A DNA stretch of 8,598 nucleotides. Origin: Thermodesulfobacterium sp. Lineage in GTDB: Bacteria > Desulfobacterota > Thermodesulfobacteria > Thermodesulfobacteriales > Thermodesulfobacteriaceae. Shown here piece after piece: positions 1 to 5,557 of the stretch (position 1 is its first letter; each line of letters opens with the position of its first letter). The notes below the pieces were generated by a model. It was not told where the DNA came from, did not search any database, and saw only the letters and a list, made by a program, of their open reading frames with translations. The stretch covers positions 1 through 8,598 of the forward strand of contig JAGGXL010000042.1 in NCBI GenBank assembly GCA_021163085.1, written 5' to 3'. Position numbers and translations under genes: made by a program.

Positions 1-153
1 ATAACTCCAAGTGTGCTTATTGACTATGTGCAGAGTATAGAAGGAGTCAAGCGTGTAGAAGTAGAAAGCCCAGTTTATCAGAAGCTTGAAGCATGGCAGG
101 TAGCAAGGGAGACTGCTATCTCCATAACCTATGGAGGAATAGAAGATGTTTAA
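1..153 (+). CDS. Baseplate J-like protein, C-terminal 50 residues (5' partial)
   Basis: The frame is open from base 1 and ends at TAA 151-153, giving 50 residues. The segment reads as a short helix (PSVLIDYVQSIEGVKRVEV) followed by a beta-strand ending in ITYGGIEDV. This is the usual end of P2 gpJ/Mu gp47-type baseplate wedge proteins, where a domain that counts off a sequence-variable loop closes with a strand before the stop. The protein would form part of the baseplate wedge of a contractile tail. Its stop overlaps the start of the tail protein I gene by 8 bases, and J followed by I is the standard order in P2-like tail modules. The rest of the gene lies upstream of the window. Assignment rests on the short C-terminus plus strong context. 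Confidence 0.7.
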   Translation: MTPSVLIDYVQSIEGVKRVEVESPVYQKLEAWQVARETAISITYGGIEDV

Positions 154-856
154 AGAGCTTCTTCCTCCATCAATAGTTGGTGATGAGAAAATCAAGGCAT
201 TTGCAGAGGCTTTTGAGGAGCAGTTTGATAAGCTTTACGCACTAACAGATATTCCTTGCATCTTTCCTCGCATAGACGAGCTTCCTGAACCTGTGCTTGA
301 CCTCCTTGCCTGGCAATTTCATATTGAGGGCTATAAGCTTGCTCAAACTATTGAAGAGAAACGAAATCTTATCAAAAACGCCATAGAACTTCATCGGTAT
401 AAAGGCACGAAATATGCTGTTAAAAAAGTACTTGAAGCATTAAAACTGACAGGAGAAATCAAAGAATGGTTTGAATACGAAGGGGATCCATACAGATTTA
501 AAGTTTTTGTTAATTCTATTAGCGAAGAAGAGTTATATAAAAAGCTTATAGACTTAATAAATCAATATAAGAACCAACGTTCATGGTTAGATGCAGTAGG
601 GCTCCACAACGAAATTGAAGACAATGTTTATGTTGGCTCTGCTCTTAACACTGGGAAAACTTATACAGTAAGTTTGCATATAGACCCTAAAATAGATTTT
701 ATACAGCTATATTACGGTAGCGTTTTGAGAACATCAAAAACATCCGTTGTAGGGGTGAATCAACCTACTATTAATACAGCACCAGTTGAGACTTTTGTAG
801 GAATCACTTATAGGGTTGCTTGTACTATAACAATCTCTGCAGGAGGAGTTAACTAA
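146..856 (+). CDS. Phage tail protein I (baseplate wedge component)
   Basis: This 236-residue protein matches the P2 gpI family. It opens with LLPPSI, has LPEPVLDLLAWQFHI near residue 47, then a basic helix (EEKRNLIKNAIELHRYKGT) and the AVKKVL segment, all typical of tail protein I. In P2-like phages gpI joins gpJ and gpW in the baseplate and lies next to the fibre. P2 gpI is about 176 residues; this one has a beta-rich extension from about residue 160. The extension holds two related segments, YVGSALNTGKTYTVSL and YYGSVLRTSKTSVVGV, which look like an internal duplication. The start at 146 has GGAGGA at 133-138 and overlaps the gene before it; the stop TAA overlaps the next ATG by one base, so the three genes are translationally coupled. 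Confidence 0.88.
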   Translation: MFKELLPPSIVGDEKIKAFAEAFEEQFDKLYALTDIPCIFPRIDELPEPVLDLLAWQFHIEGYKLAQTIEEKRNLIKNAIELHRYKGTKYAVKKVLEALKLTGEIKEWFEYEGDPYRFKVFVNSISEEELYKKLIDLINQYKNQRSWLDAVGLHNEIEDNVYVGSALNTGKTYTVSLHIDPKIDFIQLYYGSVLRTSKTSVVGVNQPTINTAPVETFVGITYRVACTITISAGGVN

Positions 857-2154
857 TGGCAGATTTCAAAGGAACAGTACTTACACAAGCAGGTAGAAAT
901 ATTTTAGCTAAAGCCCTTACGGGGGCACAGCTTCAGTTTACAAAAGTACAGTTGGGTGATGGAGTTTGGGATGAGAGTATTAATCCTGAAGACTTGACCG
1001 CTTTGGTTAGTAGTAGAATAGATCTTCCGATCAATGATATTGAAATCACAGGGGATGGAACAGCACGCATTAGAGTGCTGTTAACCAATACAGGGTTGAC
1101 TGAGGGCTTTTTTACTCGTGAGCTCGGAATTTTTGCAAAAGACCCCGAAACAGGAGAAGAGACTTTATATGCTGTCTCGTATGCCGAAAATCCTGACTTT
1201 ATCCCTTCTGATGGTGTTACTAAAGTTGAAAATATTTTTGATGTATATACAGTTATTTCAAATGCTCAAAATGTTACAGCTGTTATTTCTGATACAGTAG
1301 TTTTAGCCACTAAGCAGGATATAGAAGAACACAATCAAGATCCTAATGCTCACAACGGCCTGATTAACGCTGACAAGGTGGATGATTTTGATGCCAGTCA
1401 AACTCCTACTGCAAATACTATTCCTGTTCTAAACCCAAGTGGCCAGCTTTGGCTACCTTTTAATAGTGTTCCGATACTTGTTAATGGGCAAGACTTGATG
1501 CATAGAGAGTTTTATGTTGATGCTGAAAATGGGGATGATAATAATGATGGTTCTCAATCGGCTCCGTTTAAGACATTGAAAAAAGCAATTGATAGTGTGC
1601 CTAATGGAGGGGCAGTTTGCATTTATCTTTATTATGACCAGATATATGAAATAGATTGTGATATTGATCTTAATAATAATATTCTTGTTTTTCGAACTAC
1701 TGGTAGTGGAACGAATAAGCCAAAGATATATTTTAGGAATTATGTAAGTAGCAATTTGAATTGGACTCACCAGTTTAAATGCAGAGGGGCTTGTAGTATT
1801 GATATTATAGATGTGGATCTAGAAATGGAGGCTCAAGATTCTGCTTATTCAGATAGTGTTTGGTGCGTTGCTATTAGTGGAAGATTTGCTATGTTAGTGC
1901 AAGTGAGAATTTCTAATTCTACAATTGTTATTCGTGGCTTGGGATTTTTATCTGGAAGAGACTGTGGATTTGCTTCTATAGGTGTAAGTGGTTGTAATAT
2001 AATAGATGAAAAAGGAGCTCTTTTGCATGTAGTAAATGGAGTTGGTGCGGTTGTTAATATTGATTCAGGTATTACAAATGGGGGTTGGGTAAATGGGCTT
2101 ATTAAAGATACCAATGGAGTTCCAAGAAATGTCATTTCTAATATAGTTCTATAG
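856..2154 (+). CDS. Tail-collar fibre protein with beta-helix-like distal domain
   Basis: This 432-residue protein is probably the host-binding tail fibre. Residues 1 to about 150 match the phage tail-collar fibre family (DUF3751 type): ITxAG-like VLTQAGRNILAKA, the LGDG turn and the FFTRELGIFAKD strand. Residues 150-215 form a linker containing the fibre-like IPVLNPSGQLW. From residue 219 the sequence FYVDAENGDDNNDGSQSAP, followed by FKTLKKAI, is the typical opening of pectin-lyase-like right-handed beta-helix proteins, and the remainder is rich in Asn, Ile and Val as expected for short helix coils. Such tips can bind or cut surface glycans, but no catalytic residues can be assigned here. 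ATG 856 overlaps the previous stop (TAATG) and has AGGAGG at 841-846. The next gene is its likely assembly chaperone. Confidence 0.85.
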   Translation: MADFKGTVLTQAGRNILAKALTGAQLQFTKVQLGDGVWDESINPEDLTALVSSRIDLPINDIEITGDGTARIRVLLTNTGLTEGFFTRELGIFAKDPETGEETLYAVSYAENPDFIPSDGVTKVENIFDVYTVISNAQNVTAVISDTVVLATKQDIEEHNQDPNAHNGLINADKVDDFDASQTPTANTIPVLNPSGQLWLPFNSVPILVNGQDLMHREFYVDAENGDDNNDGSQSAPFKTLKKAIDSVPNGGAVCIYLYYDQIYEIDCDIDLNNNILVFRTTGSGTNKPKIYFRNYVSSNLNWTHQFKCRGACSIDIIDVDLEMEAQDSAYSDSVWCVAISGRFAMLVQVRISNSTIVIRGLGFLSGRDCGFASIGVSGCNIIDEKGALLHVVNGVGAVVNIDSGITNGGWVNGLIKDTNGVPRNVISNIVL

Positions 2155-2165
2155 AGGAGGACTGA

Positions 2166-2507
2166 ATGATTAGAATAATTAAGCTTGGCGATTTAATTTA
2201 CGAAAACATAGAACCTTATTATTTAGACGAAAACGGTAAACAAATATGGCAAATTCCTAATGATGTTAACAAATTAAAACAGGCTTTTATAGATACAGTC
2301 AAGTGGCAAGCTAATATGAAACTAAAAGAAACTGACTGGGTAGTAGTTAAGTGTATGGAGCTTAATTTAGACCCTGCTACAGAATATCCTGATGAAGTAG
2401 CTCAAAGGCGGGCTATAAGAAATTGGTGCAATCAAAAGGAAAAAGAAATAAATGCTTGCTCTACTGTAGAAGAACTATTAGCTTTAGATGTAAAGATACC
2501 TTATTAG
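2166..2507 (+). CDS. Probable tail-fibre assembly chaperone
   Basis: A 113-residue protein directly downstream of the fibre gene. It carries the hallmark of phage tail-fibre assembly proteins: an acidic N-terminal half (YLDENGKQIW), then WQANMKLKETDWVVVK, followed by an Arg-rich helix (RRAIRNWCNQKEKEI). The TDW followed by an R-x-x-x-R helix is the conserved part of this chaperone group, which helps the fibre fold and trimerise and does not usually end up in the virion. A strong ribosome site, GAGGAGG, lies at 2154-2160, spaced 5 from the ATG. Position immediately after the fibre supports the role. The family match is by recollection of motif style, so a different small tail protein is possible. 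Confidence 0.68.
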   Translation: MIRIIKLGDLIYENIEPYYLDENGKQIWQIPNDVNKLKQAFIDTVKWQANMKLKETDWVVVKCMELNLDPATEYPDEVAQRRAIRNWCNQKEKEINACSTVEELLALDVKIPY

Positions 2508-2521
2508 CAGAAGTATAGGAA

Positions 2522-2986
2522 ATGAAAAAGTATTTTCATAAAGCCGAATTCCCAGAACATTCTGAGCCACCAGACTGGTGGTGGTTCGGGAAAAACGGGT
2601 TTGGTAAACTTATGTGGTCTATCTTTGGGAACTCTGACGACCCTGAGCCGATAGATAAATTTTATCCTTCAGATTGGTCTCAGACAAAAAAGAGGTTGCA
2701 CTGGTATTTTGTGAGAAACCCTCTGCATAACTTTGATTTTTATGTAATTGGTTTCAGGGACCATGATCGGGTTATCTATGGCAAGGAGCCTACGAAGGTA
2801 TTTATTGATGAAGGATGGAATTATTATGTATCAAGAATTCTGCCATACAGGTGGCTCTGGGTTTTGTTTGTTTCTTACCAGAAAAGAATAGGTGATAGAG
2901 TATTTCAATTCTATATAGGTTGGCGTCATGGGGCAAGTTTCGGTTTTAAGCTAAGATACCACAAGGAAAAAGAAAGAAGACAATAA
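2522..2986 (+). CDS. Conserved-looking Trp/Tyr-rich phage protein, function unknown
   Basis: I do not recognise a named function for this 154-residue protein. It is very rich in Trp, Tyr, Phe and Arg, with a WWWFG cluster at residues 19-23, a central RNPLHNFDFYVIGFRDHDR segment, a mildly hydrophobic stretch ILPYRWLWVLFVSYQ, and a basic C-terminus (LRYHKEKERRQ). The RNP-x-HNF-x-FYVIG pattern reminds me of unassigned proteins next to lysis genes in other tailed phages, but I cannot check this. It has no signal peptide and no clear transmembrane helix. It stands between the fibre chaperone and the spanin genes, one base ahead of the i-spanin ATG. A role in lysis timing, superinfection exclusion or membrane association would all be guesses. 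Confidence 0.75.
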   Translation: MKKYFHKAEFPEHSEPPDWWWFGKNGFGKLMWSIFGNSDDPEPIDKFYPSDWSQTKKRLHWYFVRNPLHNFDFYVIGFRDHDRVIYGKEPTKVFIDEGWNYYVSRILPYRWLWVLFVSYQKRIGDRVFQFYIGWRHGASFGFKLRYHKEKERRQ

Positions 2987-2987
2987 A

Positions 2988-3365
2988 ATGTGGCAATTTT
3001 TCATGCAAAAAAGCTTTTACAAATGGTTCTTCTATGGACTGATTAGCTTGATAGTTGTAACCTTCTTATTTTATTTTAACCATCTTCGCAGAAACAATGC
3101 TCAAATGAAGCAGGAGCTTTATCTTCTCAAAAATCAGATTCAAGCCTGTAAAAAGGTTAATGCAGAACTTACCCAGCAAATAGAGCTTGACAGGCAGAAA
3201 TATCAAAAAAAGATTGCCAAGTTATTAAAGGAAGCACATAAACCTATCAAGATTATAGAAGTACCGAAAATAATTGAAAAAAAAGTTTATATCACAAACA
3301 AAGACTGCCAGAGAATGTGTATTATGATTGACAGATTCATAGAGATCCAGAGGGAGCAAAAATGA
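2988..3365 (+). CDS. i-spanin (Rz-like inner-membrane lysis protein)
   Basis: This 125-residue protein has a short N-terminal tail, a single transmembrane helix at about residues 13-30 (rich in F, I, V, L), then a long charged helical region (about 32-85) with coiled-coil character, and a C-terminal KDCQRMC segment. That is the layout of Rz-type inner-membrane spanins, which join an outer-membrane lipoprotein across the periplasm and fuse the two membranes in the last step of lysis of Gram-negative hosts. The next gene is a small lipoprotein whose ATG overlaps this stop (ATGA), as expected for an Rz/Rz1-type pair. Spanins diverge strongly, so the call rests on architecture and arrangement more than on sequence. 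The ribosome site here is weak; coupling to the gene upstream is likely. Confidence 0.75.
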   Translation: MWQFFMQKSFYKWFFYGLISLIVVTFLFYFNHLRRNNAQMKQELYLLKNQIQACKKVNAELTQQIELDRQKYQKKIAKLLKEAHKPIKIIEVPKIIEKKVYITNKDCQRMCIMIDRFIEIQREQK

Positions 3366-3622
3366 AAAAAAGCTCTTTAATACTCTTTTTACTGTTAATA
3401 TTTCTACTTTCTGCGTGTTCTCCTTTTTGCAAACCTACTGTGAAATACATAGAAAAACCCGTGTTTGTTAAATGTAAAGTGCCTGAAGTGCCAGAATCAG
3501 AACTGCAAAATATCCCTGAAAATGCTACTTATCCAATTAAACTTCAGATTATTCTTAATAATTATCTCAAGCTCCAGAAAGAAAATAAATTATTAAGGGA
3601 AGCGATAAAAGTATGCCAATAA
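3362..3622 (+). CDS. o-spanin (Rz1/LysC-like outer-membrane lipoprotein)
   Basis: An 86-residue lipoprotein precursor: positively charged MKKSS, a hydrophobic core, and a good lipobox LSAC with the lipidated Cys at residue 19. The mature part is short and has KPTVKYIEKPVFVKCKVPEVPESEL followed by a helix ending in LLREAIKVCQ. The Pro-rich opening and the Cys-Gln ending are like P2 LysC-type o-spanins. It would sit in the inner leaflet of the outer membrane and bind the C-terminus of the i-spanin encoded just upstream. AGGGAG at 3351-3356 serves its start, and the ATG overlaps the i-spanin stop by four bases. It also overlaps the next gene by 10 bases. An unrelated small lipoprotein is possible but unlikely in this position. 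Confidence 0.78.
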   Translation: MKKSSLILFLLLIFLLSACSPFCKPTVKYIEKPVFVKCKVPEVPESELQNIPENATYPIKLQIILNNYLKLQKENKLLREAIKVCQ

Positions 3623-3915
3623 AAGCTAAAATTAAAAGAATTCTTCCTGAAATTAAAAGAATTCTTCCTGATTTAATTAGTTTTTGCGTGCTTTTTATAG
3701 CTTATCTTACTGGTTTTTATAGGCACTTTGACCCACCTGTACAGTTAGTATCTCTCAAGATGCTTCTTGTTTCTATGGGTTTTGTGCATTGTCATATAAT
3801 TAGAAAAATTGCATTTGGAAGGGTGAACTGGGATGAGAAGAGCTTTACTCCTAAGAAGCTTCTTATTATTGTGCTTTATGCTGTGTTTATTTATGCCTAT
3901 GCCCAGGGTGGATAA
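3613..3915 (+). CDS. Holin-like phage membrane protein with three predicted helices
   Basis: A 100-residue membrane protein. Hydrophobic segments at about 20-36, 45-63 and 82-97 suggest three transmembrane helices, preceded by a basic N-terminus. Its place between the spanin pair and the endolysin suggests a holin, the protein that opens the inner membrane and times lysis, but holins share no general motif, so this is inference. A conserved-looking stretch, GFVHCHIIRKIAFGRVNW, sits between helices two and three. The N-terminus contains an exact in-frame 21-bp tandem duplication giving IKRILPE followed by IKRILPD. AAGGGAAG at 3596-3603 is a good ribosome site. The last 83 bases overlap the start of the endolysin gene in another frame, so the two products are tied in expression. 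Confidence 0.65.
   Translation: MPIKAKIKRILPEIKRILPDLISFCVLFIAYLTGFYRHFDPPVQLVSLKMLLVSMGFVHCHIIRKIAFGRVNWDEKSFTPKKLLIIVLYAVFIYAYAQGG
3629..3671 (+). repeat. 21-bp tandem duplication inside the holin-like gene
   Basis: Two exact 21-bp units, 3630-3650 and 3651-3671, lie head to tail; each reads AATTAAAAGAATTC then TTCCTGA (the TTC is shared). The base before each unit also agrees. The unit is 7 codons long, so it adds KRILPEI-type heptad residues without a frame shift. It looks like a recent slippage or unequal-crossover event. Confidence 0.9.
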
Positions 3916-4480
3916 TCTTGCTTTTGCTTCCGTGTTAAAAAGATGCAGGAAACTTATTCAGCCCGTAAGGCGTGCCCATGTTTTTTATTTCGGGCTTGAT
4001 TTTCCGTTCTGGTACTCGGTAGCTCAGGCAGAAGTAGAAAGTGCCTGTAGGCACAGAGTAAAAAGCCTTGACGGAATAGGCTCTGTAGGTTTTGCCCAGA
4101 TTACGTGGAGATGGTGGAAAGAGCGACTTCAGAGAGCAGGAATTCCTGAAATTGGAAGCATAGAAAACCATGCAAAAGCTCAAGCTTATATTCTTTATAC
4201 AGAATGGAAATATTGCTTATGTAAAAGGCTTTTCGAAGCTTATCAACGCTATAATGGAGGCCCTTGGGTAACAAAAGAGCTTAAAAGAGCAAAGAGCTGC
4301 TCCTGGGAAGCTGGATACAAAGCATGCAGAAGGAGAAAAGTCTGCGTCTGGAGAACCAAGTATGGCTGTAAGCAATGGCGTAGTGCCTGCGATATTAATT
4401 ATGAATATAGCAAGAAGATTTTTTCTAAAGCCCAGAAATACCGTTCAGGCACGGACAGTAGCAAATTTCCATTTTGGTAA
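3833..4480 (+). CDS. Secreted SLT-type endolysin (lytic transglycosylase fold)
   Basis: This 215-residue protein has an N-terminal signal sequence: basic MRRALLLR, hydrophobic LLLCFMLCLFMPMP, and a signal-peptidase-like AFA-S site at residues 30-33. The mature part matches the soluble lytic transglycosylase (SLT, lysozyme-like) domain: VAQAEVESACRH with probable catalytic Glu69 in the E-S pair, then GSVGFAQIT (the usual GxxGLMQI) near 83-91, and YNGG at 140-143. It would cleave the glycan strand of peptidoglycan in the periplasm. The C-terminus is basic and Cys-rich (C156, C165, C171, C179, C186), suggesting disulfides after export. GGAAGGG at 3817-3823 supports this start even though it overlaps the holin-like gene by 83 bases. 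Because it carries its own export signal, it may not need a holin to leave the cytoplasm. Confidence 0.82.
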   Translation: MRRALLLRSFLLLCFMLCLFMPMPRVDNLAFASVLKRCRKLIQPVRRAHVFYFGLDFPFWYSVAQAEVESACRHRVKSLDGIGSVGFAQITWRWWKERLQRAGIPEIGSIENHAKAQAYILYTEWKYCLCKRLFEAYQRYNGGPWVTKELKRAKSCSWEAGYKACRRRKVCVWRTKYGCKQWRSACDINYEYSKKIFSKAQKYRSGTDSSKFPFW

Positions 4481-4490
4481 CAAAACCTAA

Positions 4491-4496
4491 GGGAGG
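4491..4496 (+). promoter_or_regulatory. Ribosome binding site fixing the methylase start
   Basis: GGGAGG lies 7 bases ahead of ATG 4504. No comparable site precedes any in-frame start of the main methylase frame. It therefore supports 4504, which is in another frame, as the real start. Confidence 0.8.
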
Positions 4497-4503
4497 TTTC
4501 ACG

Positions 4504-5341
4504 ATGAAGCAATTGCACCCTGACGAGCCTTTTTCTACACACACACACACAGATTGAGCCTGACCCGATTTTCCGTAAGAAGAAACTAATTCCCTGGATA
4601 GGAGGAAAACATTTATTAGCACCGAAAATCATAGAGCTTTTGCCAGGGCATACTTGTTACTGCGAAGTCTTTGCTGGAGGAGCTTCTGTCTTCTGGCTTA
4701 AAAGCCCCTCTAAAATAGAAATTCTAAACGACATAAATCAGGAGCTTATAAACTTGCTTAGAGTAGTGCAATATCACCCAGAAGAATTTATCCGCAGTTT
4801 TCAATTTCTGGTAAAATCCCGTGCCGAATTTTACAGACAGCTTATGCTTCCTCCAGAAGCCCTAACAGACATCCAGAAAGCTGTTAGGACCTTTTATATA
4901 GTCAAAAACTGCTATTCAGGCAGGTATAAAAATCCTTCTTTCTCTGCTTCTGCAGATGGACGCAAGCAATTTTCCCGTCGTTCTATTGAAGAAATTGTCT
5001 TTGCTTGCCACGAAAGATTAGAAAAGGTAATACTTGAGTGTCTGCCATACCAAGATTGTATTAAGAAGTATGATAAACCAGGAACTCTTTTTTATCTTGA
5101 TCCTCCGTATTTTGGATGTGAGGGCTATTACGGCGATGAATGGAAAAGAGAAGATTTTTATACGCTTGCAAGCCTTTTAAAAGAAATTAAGGGCAAGTTT
5201 TTGCTTTCAATTAATGACGCTCCAGAGACACGAGAAATTTTTAAAGACTTTGAATATGTCCAGGTAAAAACTCGGTATAGTACTGGAATTGGTTCTGGCA
5301 AAAGTAAGCCGGTCTCCGAACTACTTTTTAAGAACTTTTAA
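4504..5341 (+). CDS. D12/Dam-class DNA adenine N6-methyltransferase, frameshifted (OFF) at an AC tract
   Basis: The product would transfer a methyl group from S-adenosylmethionine to adenine N6 in DNA. ATG 4504 has a good ribosome site, but as sequenced that frame gives only MKQLHPDEPFSTHTHTD and stops at TGA 4555-4557. The enzyme body is open in another frame from 4508 to TAA 5339-5341. That body contains the family's N-terminal PWIGGKHLLAPKI (4592-4630), the AdoMet motif EVFAGGASVFW, catalytic DPPY at 5099-5110, LSIND and ELLFKNF at the end. The frames meet in (AC)7. Eight or five units would join them into one protein (279 residues with eight units), normal for the family. The only recognisable in-frame start in the body is TTG 4640, which would lose the PWIGGK motif. 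Last gene before the phage end; it may protect phage DNA or change host expression. Confidence 0.85.
4537..4551 (+). repeat. (AC)7 microsatellite at the 5' end of the methylase gene
   Basis: Seven AC units followed by A, flanked by TTTTCT and GATTGA. The tract begins 33 bases after the ATG, so any change by units not divisible by three alters the reading frame. With 7 units the frame ends at 4557; with 6 it ends at the TAA near 4587; with 8 or 5 it continues into the full methyltransferase. Short dinucleotide tracts of this kind are classic slipped-strand phase-variation switches. Confidence 0.9.
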
Positions 5342-5352
5342 TTTTTAAAAGT
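5334..5352 (+). terminator. Possible weak terminator hairpin at the end of the methylase gene
   Basis: ACTTTTAA at 5334-5341 and TTAAAAGT at 5345-5352 form a perfect 8-bp stem with a 3-base TTT loop, spanning the stop codon. A T-rich run (5366-5380) follows after a further palindrome, AGTTTATAAACT at 5357-5368. The stems are almost pure A/T, so termination strength is doubtful. Confidence 0.3.
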
Positions 5353-5378
5353 GCCGAGTTTATAAACTTTTTTATTTT

Positions 5379-5408
5379 TTTGCAAACTTGTCTAAAGTTA
5401 TTTTGCAA
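5379..5408 (+). repeat. 30-bp end repeat, copy A (possible transposase-binding site)
   Basis: It begins TTTGCAAACTTG, has the shared core TCTAAAGTTAT, and ends TTTTGCAA. The two ends carry the self-complementary hexamer TTGCAA. It abuts copy B with no gap, so the hexamers recur at a near 30-bp period. Over the alignment to copies B and C most positions agree, with the core TTGTCTAAA identical in all three. Confidence 0.85.
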
Positions 5409-5438
5409 TTTACAACTTTGTCTAAAGCTATGTTGCAA
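5409..5438 (+). repeat. 30-bp end repeat, copy B (possible transposase-binding site)
   Basis: It begins TTTACAACTTTG, has the core TCTAAAGCTATG, and ends TTGCAA. It follows copy A directly in the same orientation. The first hexamer is imperfect (TTACAA) while the second is perfect. Two adjacent sites plus one distant site recall the L2/L3 plus L1 spacing of Mu transposase sites. Confidence 0.85.
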
Positions 5439-5490
5439 CGCAGTTTGCACAATTTTAAGCGACTTCCTCAAACCCTGATTTTTCCTTCAT

Positions 5491-5530
5491 CCCGTAAAAT
5501 CCCGTTAAGTCCCACTTAGTCCCGCTATTT
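5491..5530 (+). repeat. Four CCC-starting units spaced exactly 10 bp apart
   Basis: CCCGTAAAAT, CCCGTTAAGT, CCCACTTAGT and CCCGCTATTT stand head to tail at 5491, 5501, 5511 and 5521. Each of the first three ends in T, so TCCC recurs once per DNA turn. The run fills the end of the gap between repeat copies B and C. The role is unknown; a helix-phased protein-binding or bending element is one possibility. Confidence 0.75.
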
Positions 5531-5557
5531 GCAACTTTGTCTAAACTTATCCTGCAA
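5528..5557 (+). repeat. 30-bp end repeat, copy C (outermost full copy)
   Basis: It begins TTTGCAACTTTG, has the core TCTAAACTTATC, and ends CTGCAA. It has the same orientation as copies A and B and lies 89 bases after copy B. It shares its first three bases with the last 10-bp CCC unit and its terminal hexamer with the degenerate copy D. This would be the site nearest the cleaved phage end. Confidence 0.85.

Noticed and set aside
1453..2135. Minus-strand ORFs inside the tail fibre gene
   Set aside because: They are shadows of a well-supported plus-strand gene, with no family features.
4399..4632. Minus-strand ORFs around the AC tract
   Set aside because: They run antisense to the endolysin and methylase genes, have no ribosome site and show no recognisable protein features; the CVCVC run comes from the AC repeat.
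4640..5341. Methylase as a shorter 233-codon gene starting at TTG 4640
   Set aside because: It would omit the PWIGGK AdoMet-binding segment, which is present in frame just upstream, and no ribosome site fits. The longer frameshifted model explains the data better.
5379..5557. CRISPR array
   Set aside because: Copies A and B abut with no spacer, copies differ from one another, and there are only three; no cas genes are near.
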